Assembly: GCF_000208925.1 (NCBI RefSeq)
Contig: NW_001915023.1
Span: 1-36,659 of the forward strand
DNA from: Entamoeba histolytica HM-1:IMSS
Taxonomy: Eukaryota > Evosea > Mastigamoebida > Endamoebidae
Direction: 5' to 3'
Length of the DNA: 36,659 bases
The position numbers and the translations under genes were made by a program. Shown here piece after piece: positions 18,067 to 28,300 of this stretch. The notes beneath the pieces were generated by a model. It did not search any database. It had not been told where the DNA came from and was given only the letters and a program-made list of their open reading frames with translations. Position 1 is the first letter of the stretch; each line of letters begins with the position of its first letter.

Positions 18067-20928
18067 TTAATGATAAGATGGTCCAATGGTTGTTCTATGA
18101 GACACTTTCCATGGCTTTTGGTCTTTTTTAACTCCATTAAATAATGGCTTTAATTTTTCTTTTCTCATTCTTTCATTCAATTGTGTTCCATCTGATTTCT
18201 GATAAAAGGCTGGTGCTAGTTCAATAAGCCATTGAGGATCAATAGCTATTATTTCTCTCATATATTCTTTGGTAGTTAATACAAGTTCATGATATACAAC
18301 CCATTCAGGATTTCTTCCAAATAATGAACTGGTAGGATGGATAAATACTTGTTGACCGTCAACTAATGTCCTATAGCCTTCTTGAGGGTCTCTTTTTGCT
18401 GCATGAACAAAAAAGCCAGAAACAATAGATTTAATAATTGGAATAGGATTATTATGAGAAGAAATAAGTTGAATATGATATTTTTTCATTATTTTTATTA
18501 ATTGTTTTCTAATATCTTCACATTTATATAATGATCTAAAGTTAATGTAATTTTCTTTACACCAACTAGGAGATTTTCCATTCTTTATCCAATTATTATA
18601 AACTTGTAACATTGTTAAATGGTCTCCAGCTGAACTACTTAATTGTCTTTTTCTTCTATCAGCTTCTTCTTCTTTTTCTTTTGGTCTAATAAATAAATTA
18701 CCTACACTTAATGCTGCTACAATTGTCACTACTTCTTCACTACATCCAAACTGTTCTGAAACAATTAACATTTTTGCTAATGGTGGTTCTAAAGGAAATT
18801 CTGCCATTTTTCTTCCAAGTTGTGTTAATTTTCCATCATCATCTAATGCACTGATGGCATAGAGATGATGTAATGCACTAATTAATGTATTGTGCATTGG
18901 TGGATCCATATAATCAAAATCAATAACATTATTAATTCCAATTGCTTTTAATATTAAAACAGTATCAGCAAGATTAGCTCTTTGTATTTCTGGAATACTT
19001 ACAATAGGCATTTCATTTAAATATGCTTTTTCTGTATATAACCTATAACATTTTCCTGGACCAGTTCTTCCAGCTCTACCAGCTCTTTGGTCAGCACATG
19101 CTTGACTAATTGGAGTTATTAATAATTGGTCCATTCCAAGTCTTGGATTATGTACTTTTTGTTTAACAAATCCTGAATCTACAACAAAATAAATCCCATC
19201 AATAGTAATAGATGTTTCAGCTATATTTGTGGCAACAATACATTTTCTTGTAAATGGTGGTGCTGGTTCAAAAATCCTTTTTTGTTGTTCAGTAGATAAT
19301 GAAGCATAGATAGGTAAAGCAATTAATTTAGGATATCTTTTATCTAATTTTTGAACTTTTTCATTAATTATTGAACAAGTTGAATCAATTTCTTCTTGTC
19401 CTGTTAAAAAGAATAAAATATCTCCAGGTGGTTGTGTGAGATGAATTTTCATAATAGTTTCAATTCCACTTTGAATATAATCCATTTCTGGTTCTTCTAA
19501 ATATAATTTTTCTACTGGAAATGTTCTTCCTGGAATATGAATAATAGGTGCTTTATTAAAATATATAGAAAATTTATCTGCATCTAATGTAGCTGATGTT
19601 ATTATTAATTTAAATTCTGGTCGACGTTTAATTGTTTCTTTTAATAATCCAAATAAAATATCTATTCCAACTGTTCTTTCATGTGCTTCATCAAGAATAA
19701 GAACTTTATATTGTGGTAAATCTCTATCAACAAGATATTCTCTTAATAACATTCCATTTGTCATATATTTAATTCTTGTTTTTTCGGTTGTTTTATCTTC
19801 AAATCTAATACTATATCCTACTTCTTCTCCTAATTTTACTTTCATTTCTTCTGCAACCCTTTGAGACACACTAATAGCAGCTACTCTTCTTGGTTGAGTA
19901 CATCCAATTCTTCCATTTTTACTATATCCATCTTCATCTAAGTATTGTGTTAATTGGGTTGTTTTCCCACATCCTGTTTCTCCAATAAGAATAATTATTT
20001 GATTCTTTTTAATACTTTCCATTAATTTATTTCTCATTGAATATATTGGTAATTCTTTCCTTTTTTCTTCAATACTTTTTTTATATTCTTTTGTTGCTTT
20101 TTCTTCTCTTTGTTCCCATTCTTTTCTTTCTTTGTCTTTTGGTGCTATGACCCCTATTTCTTCAATAACCTCTTCTATACTTTTAATTTCTTTAATGTCT
20201 GCTTCTAATTCATTTTCTTTCTTTCTTTTTTTGTCTTTAATTTCAATTCCTTCTATTTTCTTGTCTTCTATTTTTTCTTGTTTCTTTTCTTTCTTATCTT
20301 TTCTTTTCTTTGCAATTTGAGTTGCCATTATTGCACTTCTTTGTAAATGTCCTTCTGGTTGTTTTTCTACTTCATTTATTTTTGAATTAATAATTTCTTT
20401 AATTTTCCCTTTAAGAAACCTTGGTTCTTCTTCATTTAATTTAACATCTTTTATTGTTATTTCATCTGTAGAGAGTTCTTCTATTGGTAAATCTGATTGT
20501 TTCATTATTCCTGCTGCAATTAATTTTTCCATTTCATTTCGTTCTTCTGAACTTATTCTTTTTCTATCACAACTCTTTTCATTTACCCTTCCTCTATCTT
20601 TCTTTCCTATTGTGTTAATATCTTCGTCATTAATTTTTCTTCTTTTATACTCTTCATTAAATCGTTTACTTCTTGCTTTTCCTATTTCTTTTCCATTTAA
20701 TTCTTGATATAATTTTCTTTGGTCATATATTTCATAAAATCTTCCAAGTTTATTTGGTTCTTCAATTTTCATAATTGTTTGGAATTTATGAATAAATTCT
20801 GCTCTACTTTGACATCTTTTAATAACTGCTAAAATATTTTTTGCTATGTTGACGTCTGCTGTTCCATATAATTCTTCTAAGTAAAAACAATAATCAGATA
20901 AGATTTCAATCTCTTCTAAGATTTCCAT
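18067..20928 (-). CDS. PRP22: DEAH-box spliceosomal RNA helicase, Prp22/DHX8 type, lacking the S1 domain
   Basis: The 953-residue helicase has motif I GETGCGKTT (near residue 315), motif II DEAH (near 413), SAT (near 445) and QRAGRAGRTGPGKCYRLYT (near 613). Winged-helix, ratchet and OB-fold domains follow (DPQEGYRTLVDGQQVFIHP, WVVYHELVLTTKEYMREI). Two features select Prp22 over Prp2/Prp16: the block EEEPRFLKGKIKE with PEGHLQRSAIMA near 165-200, and the RTGPGKCYRLYTEKAY-type core. Prp22 releases spliced mRNA from the spliceosome. Human and yeast Prp22 are about 1,150-1,220 residues with an N-terminal S1 RNA-binding domain; here the N-terminus is short, charged and has no S1-like stretch. It starts at the first ATG; a GAACTTGAAC palindrome lies 34-44 bp upstream. 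Confidence 0.93.
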   Translation of the reverse strand: MEILEEIEILSDYCFYLEELYGTADVNIAKNILAVIKRCQSRAEFIHKFQTIMKIEEPNKLGRFYEIYDQRKLYQELNGKEIGKARSKRFNEEYKRRKINDEDINTIGKKDRGRVNEKSCDRKRISSEERNEMEKLIAAGIMKQSDLPIEELSTDEITIKDVKLNEEEPRFLKGKIKEIINSKINEVEKQPEGHLQRSAIMATQIAKKRKDKKEKKQEKIEDKKIEGIEIKDKKRKKENELEADIKEIKSIEEVIEEIGVIAPKDKERKEWEQREEKATKEYKKSIEEKRKELPIYSMRNKLMESIKKNQIIILIGETGCGKTTQLTQYLDEDGYSKNGRIGCTQPRRVAAISVSQRVAEEMKVKLGEEVGYSIRFEDKTTEKTRIKYMTNGMLLREYLVDRDLPQYKVLILDEAHERTVGIDILFGLLKETIKRRPEFKLIITSATLDADKFSIYFNKAPIIHIPGRTFPVEKLYLEEPEMDYIQSGIETIMKIHLTQPPGDILFFLTGQEEIDSTCSIINEKVQKLDKRYPKLIALPIYASLSTEQQKRIFEPAPPFTRKCIVATNIAETSITIDGIYFVVDSGFVKQKVHNPRLGMDQLLITPISQACADQRAGRAGRTGPGKCYRLYTEKAYLNEMPIVSIPEIQRANLADTVLILKAIGINNVIDFDYMDPPMHNTLISALHHLYAISALDDDGKLTQLGRKMAEFPLEPPLAKMLIVSEQFGCSEEVVTIVAALSVGNLFIRPKEKEEEADRRKRQLSSSAGDHLTMLQVYNNWIKNGKSPSWCKENYINFRSLYKCEDIRKQLIKIMKKYHIQLISSHNNPIPIIKSIVSGFFVHAAKRDPQEGYRTLVDGQQVFIHPTSSLFGRNPEWVVYHELVLTTKEYMREIIAIDPQWLIELAPAFYQKSDGTQLNERMRKEKLKPLFNGVKKDQKPWKVSHRTTIGPSYH

Positions 20929-20961
20929 TAAAGAGTCACTTTCTTAATATGGAAAATACTT

Positions 20962-20972
20962 GTTCAAGTTCT
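20962..20972 (-). promoter_or_regulatory. Double GAAC element before the Prp22-like gene
   Basis: On the minus strand the sequence reads AGAACTTGAAC, two GAAC cores overlapping a 10-bp palindrome, 34-44 bp before the ATG. The position suits an Entamoeba GAAC box. Just upstream, TTTCTATTAAAAAAC on the plus strand is repeated in tandem near 20978-21008. Confidence 0.4.
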
Positions 20973-21022
20973 ATTAATTTCTATTAAAAAACCTTTCTAT
21001 TAAAAAACATTTTAATTCATAA

Positions 21023-24000
21023 TTATTCTGCATCATCTTCTGTCATTGACTCTATAAGTTCTTTCTTTTTTGCAATTATTTGTTCAATTCGTTTATTAGA
21101 AACATCTTTATCAAATTCTTTATGATTAATTGCATCTTTACAAATTTCAGTCATTGACTTAGAAATTGCCAAAAAATTAGGTCGTTCATTAGGTTCTTGT
21201 TTCCAACAATTAACAATAAGAGACCGAAGCTTGTCTGGCATCTTTTCATCAATTTCTAATCTTCCACCATTAATCACAATATTCTTAATATCAAATACTG
21301 ATTTACATTCACTATATGGTTCTTTAGCATAAAACAATTCCCAAGCTGTAATAGCAAAAGAAAAAACATCACTAGCATTATAATATTTATCTTGATAACA
21401 TTCAGGTGCAATATATATTGGTGTTCCAAGACCTTTATCATTGTTTTTTCTTTTAGTAAATCTAGACGTACCAAAATCAGTAATTTTTGCAACACAACCA
21501 GAATCTGAATATAATGAATTTAATAAAATATTGTCTGGTTTTAAGTCAAGATGCATAATATTATTTTCATGAAGAAATACCATTCCTTTAGAAGTGTCAT
21601 ATAAAATTCTCATTTTAAGGTCAAAAGGTAATATAATATTTTCTGAATTATCTTTTCTAATATAGTTAGATAATGACCCTAATGGCATGTATATTGTAAC
21701 CATACAAATTTCTGGAATATAAGTAACTGATCCAATATAATTCACAATAAATGGATTTCTTAATTTACTAACTAATTCACATTCTCCAATAACTTCTTCT
21801 TTTAATTCTTCCATTTCTTTATCATTTAGATTTTCCCAATGAAATTGTTTAACAGCAACTGGAATACTACGATATTTTCCTAAATAAACAGTACCCATTG
21901 CACCATTTCCAATTGGTGGTTCTCTAATTTGTAATTCATCTAAATCAAGATTAGTAGAATTAGTTGCTTCTGTAGCAATAATAAAATTCCCATAATATTT
22001 TTTATTAACACTTTTCATTAAAATATCCATATTTTCTTTATCTTTTTCATTCCATGTTTCAAAGTCTTTGTCTTTAAGAAGATGTGTTATTTCTTTTAAT
22101 GTTTCTTTCTTTTTACTAAAATAAATTGTATATGGTATTTTCATTCCCATAATTTTTGTTGTACAAAATAATGTCATCATAATTGTTTCTGTTTTTTTAT
22201 GTTTGCCTTTAATTGTTAATATTTGTGGTTCAAAATAAAATACATATTTTGGTGTTTTTGGTGTATGAAAGATTATTGTCATCCATTTACTACTTTTATT
22301 TTCAATTTCAACATCTTGGAATCTTGTTTCATTAATATTTGTAGTTTTTCCTTCATTCCCAAATGATAAATCATTTCTTTCAATTTTATATGGTAATTCT
22401 ATTCCTTTATTTTCTTTAATTGCTCTACTAATATCATGATAATATGTAGCTTGTTGTGTTCTATAAACAGATATAGAAACTCTCTTTTTTGTTCTAAATA
22501 CAAAATAAAAAATACTTATCAGCATTATTAGTATTATGATTCCACATCCTCCTACAATAATTATTGATACCCACCAGATGTTTTCTTTCTTTTGACATAT
22601 TCCATTTTGACTAATATATCCTTTTTCACATTGACAATAATTATTACATGACGTTGTATTATCACACTCTTCTCCTTCTTCTATTCTACCATTTCCACAT
22701 GTTATTAATTTACATTTTTGTTCTTCTGTTACTATATAATTTTTATTACATCTACATATTTCAGTATTACATCCAGTTCCTTCTAAACATTCATCTTTTC
22801 CTCCTATAATTTTATTTAGACATGTATTTGATACACACCTATGTTCTTTAGTACTATATCCTTCATCACATGTACAATCTCTAGATTTACATCCTGTTTC
22901 TCCATAATAACATGTACTACTATCAGATGGGTTAATATCACTTCTCCATTTCCCATTATAATAACATAATTCTGAACAATCATCATATCCATATCCTTCT
23001 TTACATTCACACCCTTTAGTAATTAAATTACAAAATCCATGTCCTTCATTATAATGACAATCATTATGACAAATCATTTTAAATGTTAATTCAATGTCTT
23101 CAAGAAACTCATCTAACATTAAAAAGAATGAATGATTTCCTGTAGTTCTAACACTTAATCCAAGTTCTTCTCCATCAGCTAACCAATCATTCCATTTCCT
23201 TCCTACCCAAACATCAAGACACCCATCAGTCAATCCATTCTCTGTAACTTTAATAATTTCGATTAAATATGCTAACTTATTACTTGCTGTTGTATCAATA
23301 AGAAGACTATAAGCTTCTGGTACAGAAACTGTAAATGCCATTCCTCTTAGATATAAATTATTTGCACATTCAGGTGAGAAGACTATACCTTGTGAAGAGA
23401 TAGGAACATTTATTTGATAACTTTCATCTTTATGAATTAGATTATTAAAGAACGTTTGATTAAATCTACCTATTAAATTGAAAAAGACTTTAGATGGATC
23501 AATTTCTGTTGTAAATATGACTTCAACATCTTCTTCTGATTGAAGAAATAAATAATATTTTGTATTATCATAAAATGTTAATGCCATATAAGCACGTGTT
23601 GTTCCTGGTTTTAAAATAGTTTGACCAAGACAAATTGCTGTTGAATCAGATGGTGAATTTGTTGTAACACTCATTATAACTTGACTTTGAATGTTTGTTT
23701 TAAATTTAATTTCAAAGTTAATTAATGTTGAACTTTTTCCTGTTGTATCAATTTCCATAATTCTTGTCAATTTAAATAATTTATTTGTTATTCTACTAGA
23801 TGCACATGGTCCAATTGCAACTGCTGTTTCTATTTCTTCATATGATATATTAACATCTGTTTGTATAGTACTGTCTGTGAAACTAGCAATTGTATTATAT
23901 TTTGTTCCTGGATGCCAACTCAATGTTAATGGATGAAGTGTTTGATTGACAATAACACAAATCCCATTCCGTTGTATTGTAACAGGATTTTCTTCAGAAA

Positions 24001-24190
24001 TATTTTGACGAGGATTAAAGTGAAAACACTCACTACAATTCTTGTCATTGGGATTATATCCTTTCATGCATGACTCACAATACCCATCATATAAACAATT
24101 AAAACATCCAACTCCACACAATGACCCATTGCTTATGTAAATAAATAATAGAATTATTATAATAATGTGTTGTGTTGTTGTAACGAACAT
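21023..24190 (-). CDS. Transmembrane receptor-like protein kinase (Entamoeba TMK type)
   Basis: The product is about 1,055 residues. It has a signal peptide (MFVTTTQHIIIIILLFIYIS), a long ectodomain and then Cys-rich EGF-like modules (CECKEGYGYDDC, CRCNKNYI, CGNGRIEEGEECD). A single membrane segment follows near 540-565 (SIIIVGGCGIIILIMLISIF), then a cytosolic tyrosine-kinase-like (TKL) domain near 745-1020. The catalytic set is intact: GNGAMG loop, VAVK lysine, HLDLKPDN loop, DFG and APE (APECYQ). HLD replaces HRD, so the activation-loop-contacting arginine is absent. Entamoeba has a large family of such kinases at the cell surface, implicated in growth and phagocytosis. The open frame continues upstream to an ATG at 24376, but the ATG at 24190 gives a clean signal peptide and leaves 212 bp for divergent promoters, so I prefer it. 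Confidence 0.92.
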   Translation of the reverse strand: MFVTTTQHIIIIILLFIYISNGSLCGVGCFNCLYDGYCESCMKGYNPNDKNCSECFHFNPRQNISEENPVTIQRNGICVIVNQTLHPLTLSWHPGTKYNTIASFTDSTIQTDVNISYEEIETAVAIGPCASSRITNKLFKLTRIMEIDTTGKSSTLINFEIKFKTNIQSQVIMSVTTNSPSDSTAICLGQTILKPGTTRAYMALTFYDNTKYYLFLQSEEDVEVIFTTEIDPSKVFFNLIGRFNQTFFNNLIHKDESYQINVPISSQGIVFSPECANNLYLRGMAFTVSVPEAYSLLIDTTASNKLAYLIEIIKVTENGLTDGCLDVWVGRKWNDWLADGEELGLSVRTTGNHSFFLMLDEFLEDIELTFKMICHNDCHYNEGHGFCNLITKGCECKEGYGYDDCSELCYYNGKWRSDINPSDSSTCYYGETGCKSRDCTCDEGYSTKEHRCVSNTCLNKIIGGKDECLEGTGCNTEICRCNKNYIVTEEQKCKLITCGNGRIEEGEECDNTTSCNNYCQCEKGYISQNGICQKKENIWWVSIIIVGGCGIIILIMLISIFYFVFRTKKRVSISVYRTQQATYYHDISRAIKENKGIELPYKIERNDLSFGNEGKTTNINETRFQDVEIENKSSKWMTIIFHTPKTPKYVFYFEPQILTIKGKHKKTETIMMTLFCTTKIMGMKIPYTIYFSKKKETLKEITHLLKDKDFETWNEKDKENMDILMKSVNKKYYGNFIIATEATNSTNLDLDELQIREPPIGNGAMGTVYLGKYRSIPVAVKQFHWENLNDKEMEELKEEVIGECELVSKLRNPFIVNYIGSVTYIPEICMVTIYMPLGSLSNYIRKDNSENIILPFDLKMRILYDTSKGMVFLHENNIMHLDLKPDNILLNSLYSDSGCVAKITDFGTSRFTKRKNNDKGLGTPIYIAPECYQDKYYNASDVFSFAITAWELFYAKEPYSECKSVFDIKNIVINGGRLEIDEKMPDKLRSLIVNCWKQEPNERPNFLAISKSMTEICKDAINHKEFDKDVSNKRIEQIIAKKKELIESMTEDDAE

Positions 24191-24402
24191 ATTTATCTGA
24201 TTGGTTGGTTCTTTTTGTTTTTTTTTTATAAATAACATTTGTTTTTTAAAAAACACAATTATATATTTAGAATAACAAATGATAATAAGGAATGAATAAA
24301 AAATCAGTTTTGACGAATAGTAGTAAAGAGTCTTTTTTAAAACTCTCAGATAAATACTGTTTGGAAACAAACTCAAAAAAAAAACAAAATAAAAGATTGT
24401 AA
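24191..24402. promoter_or_regulatory. Divergent promoter region, TMK and PARP-like genes
   Basis: With the kinase starting at 24190, the two genes are divergent and share 212 bp of A+T-rich DNA. A TTTTTTAAAAAA palindrome-like run lies near 24244-24254. No clear GAAC box is seen. If the kinase instead began at 24376, only 26 bp would remain. Confidence 0.4.
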
Positions 24403-25794
24403 ATGGAAGAGATTGTGCAAAAGGTTGAGAATGAAATTTGCGAATATTGTACAGAAGATAATAGAATATTTTTGATAGACCATGACACTATGAAACATAA
24501 GTTGACATTAGGATTAACAAAATATGATGAAGAGTTTGAGGTATATTATGACAAAGACTATCCTAAATCAAAATACTATGTTCAAATGAAAGGAAAGAAT
24601 AATGAGCATACAGTTAAAAGAACCAACTCAATGATAGAAATTGGGGAAGTAAAAGGGATTAAAGAAGTAATGAAAATATTTCTAGAAAATGATAAAGACG
24701 AGAGAAATTATATTAAAAAAAAACAAGAAAATAGAGAAATACAAAAGAAAAAAATGAAAGAAAGAATGAAAGAGGTATATAAAAGAGTTGTTAGTTCAGA
24801 AGAAAAAACAAAACTTAATTTTAATACTCAACTTGCATTTCAAATATTGAGTGATGATATTATTGAAATTCATTTAAATAAAGAAAAATATAAATTTGAT
24901 GTTGAAGCAGTGGGTGATAATCCATTTCATTGGATTGTATCATTTTTTGGATTTAATGATAATACTAACATAGGAAAAGATATTATGAAATTAGAGACGT
25001 TATCTACATTAGATTGTATTCAAATGGAGTTTAAATTTTCAGTAACAATGTTTCCAGTTTTTCCACCTGAATATAATTTTCTTGTACCAAAATTGACTAA
25101 AGAATCAGTAAGGTGTATTTTTCAAAGTGGGGTATTTGCAGATGAATGTTATAATCCATTTACTAAAATTAAATTATTTAATATTATTTGGGAGTTAATT
25201 AAACTCTTTGGAAGAATAGATTTTGGAGTAAATCAACGTAGTGTATTAGACTATACTAATAAAGAATTTTATAATGAACAACAACTATGCAAACCATTTA
25301 TTGGTCAAGTTACTCATTTGGGACAAGAATTTATTTTGAATAATAAAATTAATAATATTCCTACTAATAATTCAATTCAATTTAATTCTTTTATTACACA
25401 ACATTGTCCATGTATTGAAAGGTTCTTAGATGGAATGAAACGTGTTCATTTCATTTCAGTTAATGAATCAGGATTCTTTTGTTGGCATGGTACTTCTGAT
25501 GCATCTATCAAATCAATATGTAGAGAAGGATTTGATCCAATGAGAAGGACTGGACAATCTTATGGAAGAGGAGAATATTTTGGAAAGACTGCTAACATTT
25601 CAATGACATATTGCAAAGGGAATTATCATCTAATCTTATGTTATGTGCTTAAATCAGATAAAGTCAAAAAAATTGATTTGGGGTATGTCGTCGATAATCC
25701 ATCTGATTGGAGTTATTCATATTGTCTTCCATTATTAGTTATTACTTATGGAAATGGAAAACCCGTTAACTTTTTAGACAAAATGTTAAATTAA
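24403..25794 (+). CDS. PARP-like ADP-ribosyltransferase with an E2-like (UBC/RWD) domain
   Basis: The 463-residue protein has a charged N-terminal part with a coiled stretch (residues about 100-140). An E2-fold domain spans about 145-300 (FKFSVTMFPVFPPEYNFLVP, then QSGVFADECYNPF). The PARP catalytic domain spans about 310-463 (FFCWHGTSDASIKSICREGF, then GQSYGRGEYFGK). The NAD-binding His (WHGT) and Tyr (YGRGEYF) are present. I find no Glu where the third H-Y-E residue belongs, before CLPLLVITY, so mono-ADP-ribosylation or inactivity is more likely than polymer synthesis. In the E2-like domain the catalytic Cys position reads GVFADE, with no Cys after GVF, so it is probably a non-catalytic binding module. 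UBC-PARP fusions are known in fungi and amoebae; target and pathway are unknown. Confidence 0.88.
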   Translation: MEEIVQKVENEICEYCTEDNRIFLIDHDTMKHKLTLGLTKYDEEFEVYYDKDYPKSKYYVQMKGKNNEHTVKRTNSMIEIGEVKGIKEVMKIFLENDKDERNYIKKKQENREIQKKKMKERMKEVYKRVVSSEEKTKLNFNTQLAFQILSDDIIEIHLNKEKYKFDVEAVGDNPFHWIVSFFGFNDNTNIGKDIMKLETLSTLDCIQMEFKFSVTMFPVFPPEYNFLVPKLTKESVRCIFQSGVFADECYNPFTKIKLFNIIWELIKLFGRIDFGVNQRSVLDYTNKEFYNEQQLCKPFIGQVTHLGQEFILNNKINNIPTNNSIQFNSFITQHCPCIERFLDGMKRVHFISVNESGFFCWHGTSDASIKSICREGFDPMRRTGQSYGRGEYFGKTANISMTYCKGNYHLILCYVLKSDKVKKIDLGYVVDNPSDWSYSYCLPLLVITYGNGKPVNFLDKMLN

Positions 25795-26427
25795 ATCTTC
25801 ATTTCTTATTTCATTTCTTTTAAAACAATATGTTCATCACATAAATAGTTAAAGTCATTCTTTCATTACCTAATTATTGAAAAAATAAAAATCATTTTCT
25901 TCTCTTAGTAAAACAAAGAATATTTGTTGAAGTATTTATAATTAATTAACTTCTTTATTTATGTTAGGTTCATAAAAATAAATAAGACAAAGATAATTAC
26001 ACATTTTAATTGTCTGAAAATATTAGATGTGAATATATCACTAACATATGAACACAGTTATTATTTATTAATTACGTTTTGAACTTTTCATTCAATTTCT
26101 TTTTATTTGATTTTAACCAAACGTTTTTAATAAACATTAAACTATTACCAAAACTATAACATGGTTATTAGTTCATGTTATATTAATAAGACTAAATTTA
26201 ATTTTTAATATTTAAATTGACTTTATTCACAAGGTATTAAATATTTATTCTCTTATTCATCATAAAATATAACAATCATAATACAAATTCAATGGAATGG
26301 AAGCATACTTATTTAATTGAGTAATAACAAAAGTTAAACTAATGCATATTATATCGTTAGAAATTTGATTAAATTTTTATTAAAAAGAGCTACGAATAAA
26401 AAACCAAATAAAAAGAAAGAAAATAAT
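25795..26427. other. Convergent spacer between PARP-like and RtcB genes
   Basis: This 633-bp A+T-rich gap between two convergent stop codons is large for this genome. No open frame of normal composition, RNA gene or repeat is recognised. It should hold both 3' UTRs and polyadenylation sites. Confidence 0.5.
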
Positions 26428-28035
26428 CTAACCTTTAATAACTATTAATGGTTTTAAACGAAGAACAATTTTTGAAATATTTGCTGCTTGACAAGTTTCT
26501 ACAACTTCAGTTACATCTTTATATGCTTCATCAGCTTCTTCTGCAGCAAGCTTTGGGTCAGTAATTCTCAACTCAATTCCCATTTCTTTCATTCTGTTAA
26601 TTACATCTTTTGAAGTTAAATTGTCCATAGCTTTTGTTCTACTCATTTTACGACCTGCTCCATGACAAGTTGAACCAAATGATTTTTTCATTCCTTCTTG
26701 AGTTCCAACTAACACATAAGAACAAGTTCCCATGCTTCCTCCAATAATTGCTGGTTGTCCAATTTCTTTATAGTCTTCTGAAATATCAGGGTGTTGAGGT
26801 GGAAAAGCACGAGTAGCACCTTTTCTGTGAACAATGCATTGAACTTTTTTATTATCTACATCATGTTCTTCTACTTTAGCAATGTTATGACAAACATCAT
26901 AAACCAAATGCATATCCATTTTTTTTGGTTTCATTCTAAGAACTGTTTCAAAGGCTTGACGAATTCTATAAGTAATCATTCCCCTATTTGCAAATGCAAA
27001 ATTAGCACAACAATTCATAGCACTGTAGTATTGTTGTCCTATTGGTGAATTAAATGGAACACCAGTTAATTGTTTATCTACTGGATTACAAATTCCAGAT
27101 TTCATACATAAGTTAATGTAGTCTTGACACACTTGATGTCCCAATCCTCTGCTTCCACAATGGACCATAATACAGACTTGTCCAATTTCAGTAATACCCA
27201 TTGCTTTAGCTGCTTCCACGTCCATAATTTCATCAACAACTTGAACTTCTAAATAATGATTTCCACTTCCTAATGTCCCTACCTGTTTATATCCTCGAGA
27301 CTTAGCTGAGTTAGAAACTAATGATGGGTCTGCATTAGCAATTTTTCCATGTTCTTCACAATGATTTAAATCTTCTTCCCATGCATATCCATTTTCAACT
27401 AAAAACTCTAATCCTTCTTTCATAATAGAATCAAAGTCTTCAGGACTAAAGGCAATTTGTGCTTGTGTTCCAACTCCACTTGGGATTTGTTTAAATAATT
27501 CATCAGCCAAACGAGCTTTGTGTTGTTCTATATCTTCTCTTTGTAAATTAGTTCTTATTAATCTTACACCGCAATTAATATCAAATCCAACTCCTCCTGG
27601 ACAAATTACTGCTTCAGGATCATCAAGTCTCATTGCTACTACTCCTCCAATAGAAAATCCATAACCACTATGTGCATCTGGCATAGCAAGTGAACCAACT
27701 ACCCCTGGAAGAGTGGCTGCATTAGCTGTTTGTCTTACACAAGAAGGGTAATTATTAGAAATGTCTTTAATCATTTCAAAAGTTAATAAATTTAATAAAT
27801 CATCATTACAAAAGATTTTGGCATCTCCATTCATTCCTTCTACAAAACCTTTTTTGATTTCTAACTCCATTGGTTTTCTTTCAAATTTTCCATCATAAAC
27901 TTTAGGAATTTGGAAGCCATTAAAATCAATTGTCTCAACTTCCTGTTCAGGTTTTTCTTCTGTAGAAACAGTATTTTGCTGAGCCCTTTGTAATTTCTTT
28001 CCTTTATTCTTTCTTGAATATCTACTTTTAGCCAT
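26428..28035 (-). CDS. RTCB: RtcB-type RNA 3'-phosphate ligase (tRNA-splicing ligase)
   Basis: The 535-residue protein matches RtcB/HSPC117 along its length. It has [14 protein letters not shown] (Asp-Ala-His metal site), the block [15 protein letters not shown] with the metal-binding Cys (near residue 150), [15 protein letters not shown], and [15 protein letters not shown] with the His that carries GMP (near 455). RtcB joins 2',3'-cyclic phosphate and 5'-OH RNA ends in tRNA splicing and in unconventional mRNA splicing. The first 40 or so residues ([18 protein letters not shown]...) are a basic extension that could localise it or bind RNA. No archease gene is in the window. The promoter region is shared with NOT1. 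Confidence 0.96.
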
Positions 28036-28300
28036 GTTGTATTAGTAAATAAATTGAGTTTAGTTTTTACGTTTTTAAATCTTCAATGAGGCTTTTTCTT
28101 TTGAGTCTTGACATAAATTAATCTTTTGATTCTTAAAAAAATTATTTTTTTTTAACTTACCAAAAAACAAGACTCATAAACGAATTTTAAAAAAATGTTT
28201 ATATTATTCAATAAAAATATCGTAATATAAAACAAAAAAGAAAGGGTTAAAACAAAAAAAAAAGAAAAATAAAAAATAATGAAAAAAAACTATTTTTGTC
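28036..28300. promoter_or_regulatory. Divergent promoter region, RtcB and NOT1
   Basis: The 265-bp region lies between the two ATGs. On the minus strand 28079-28092 reads AGCCTCATTGAAGA, 44-57 bp before the RtcB start. It differs at two positions from AACCTCAATGAAGA, an element I recall being reported in promoters of highly expressed Entamoeba genes. ATTTAAAAAC next to it could serve as the TATA-like box. The NOT1 side is long A runs with no clear motif. Confidence 0.45.

Noticed and set aside
24188..24376. 62-residue N-terminal extension of the transmembrane kinase
   Set aside because: It would bury the signal peptide and leave 26 bp to the divergent gene. The ATG at 24190 fits better.
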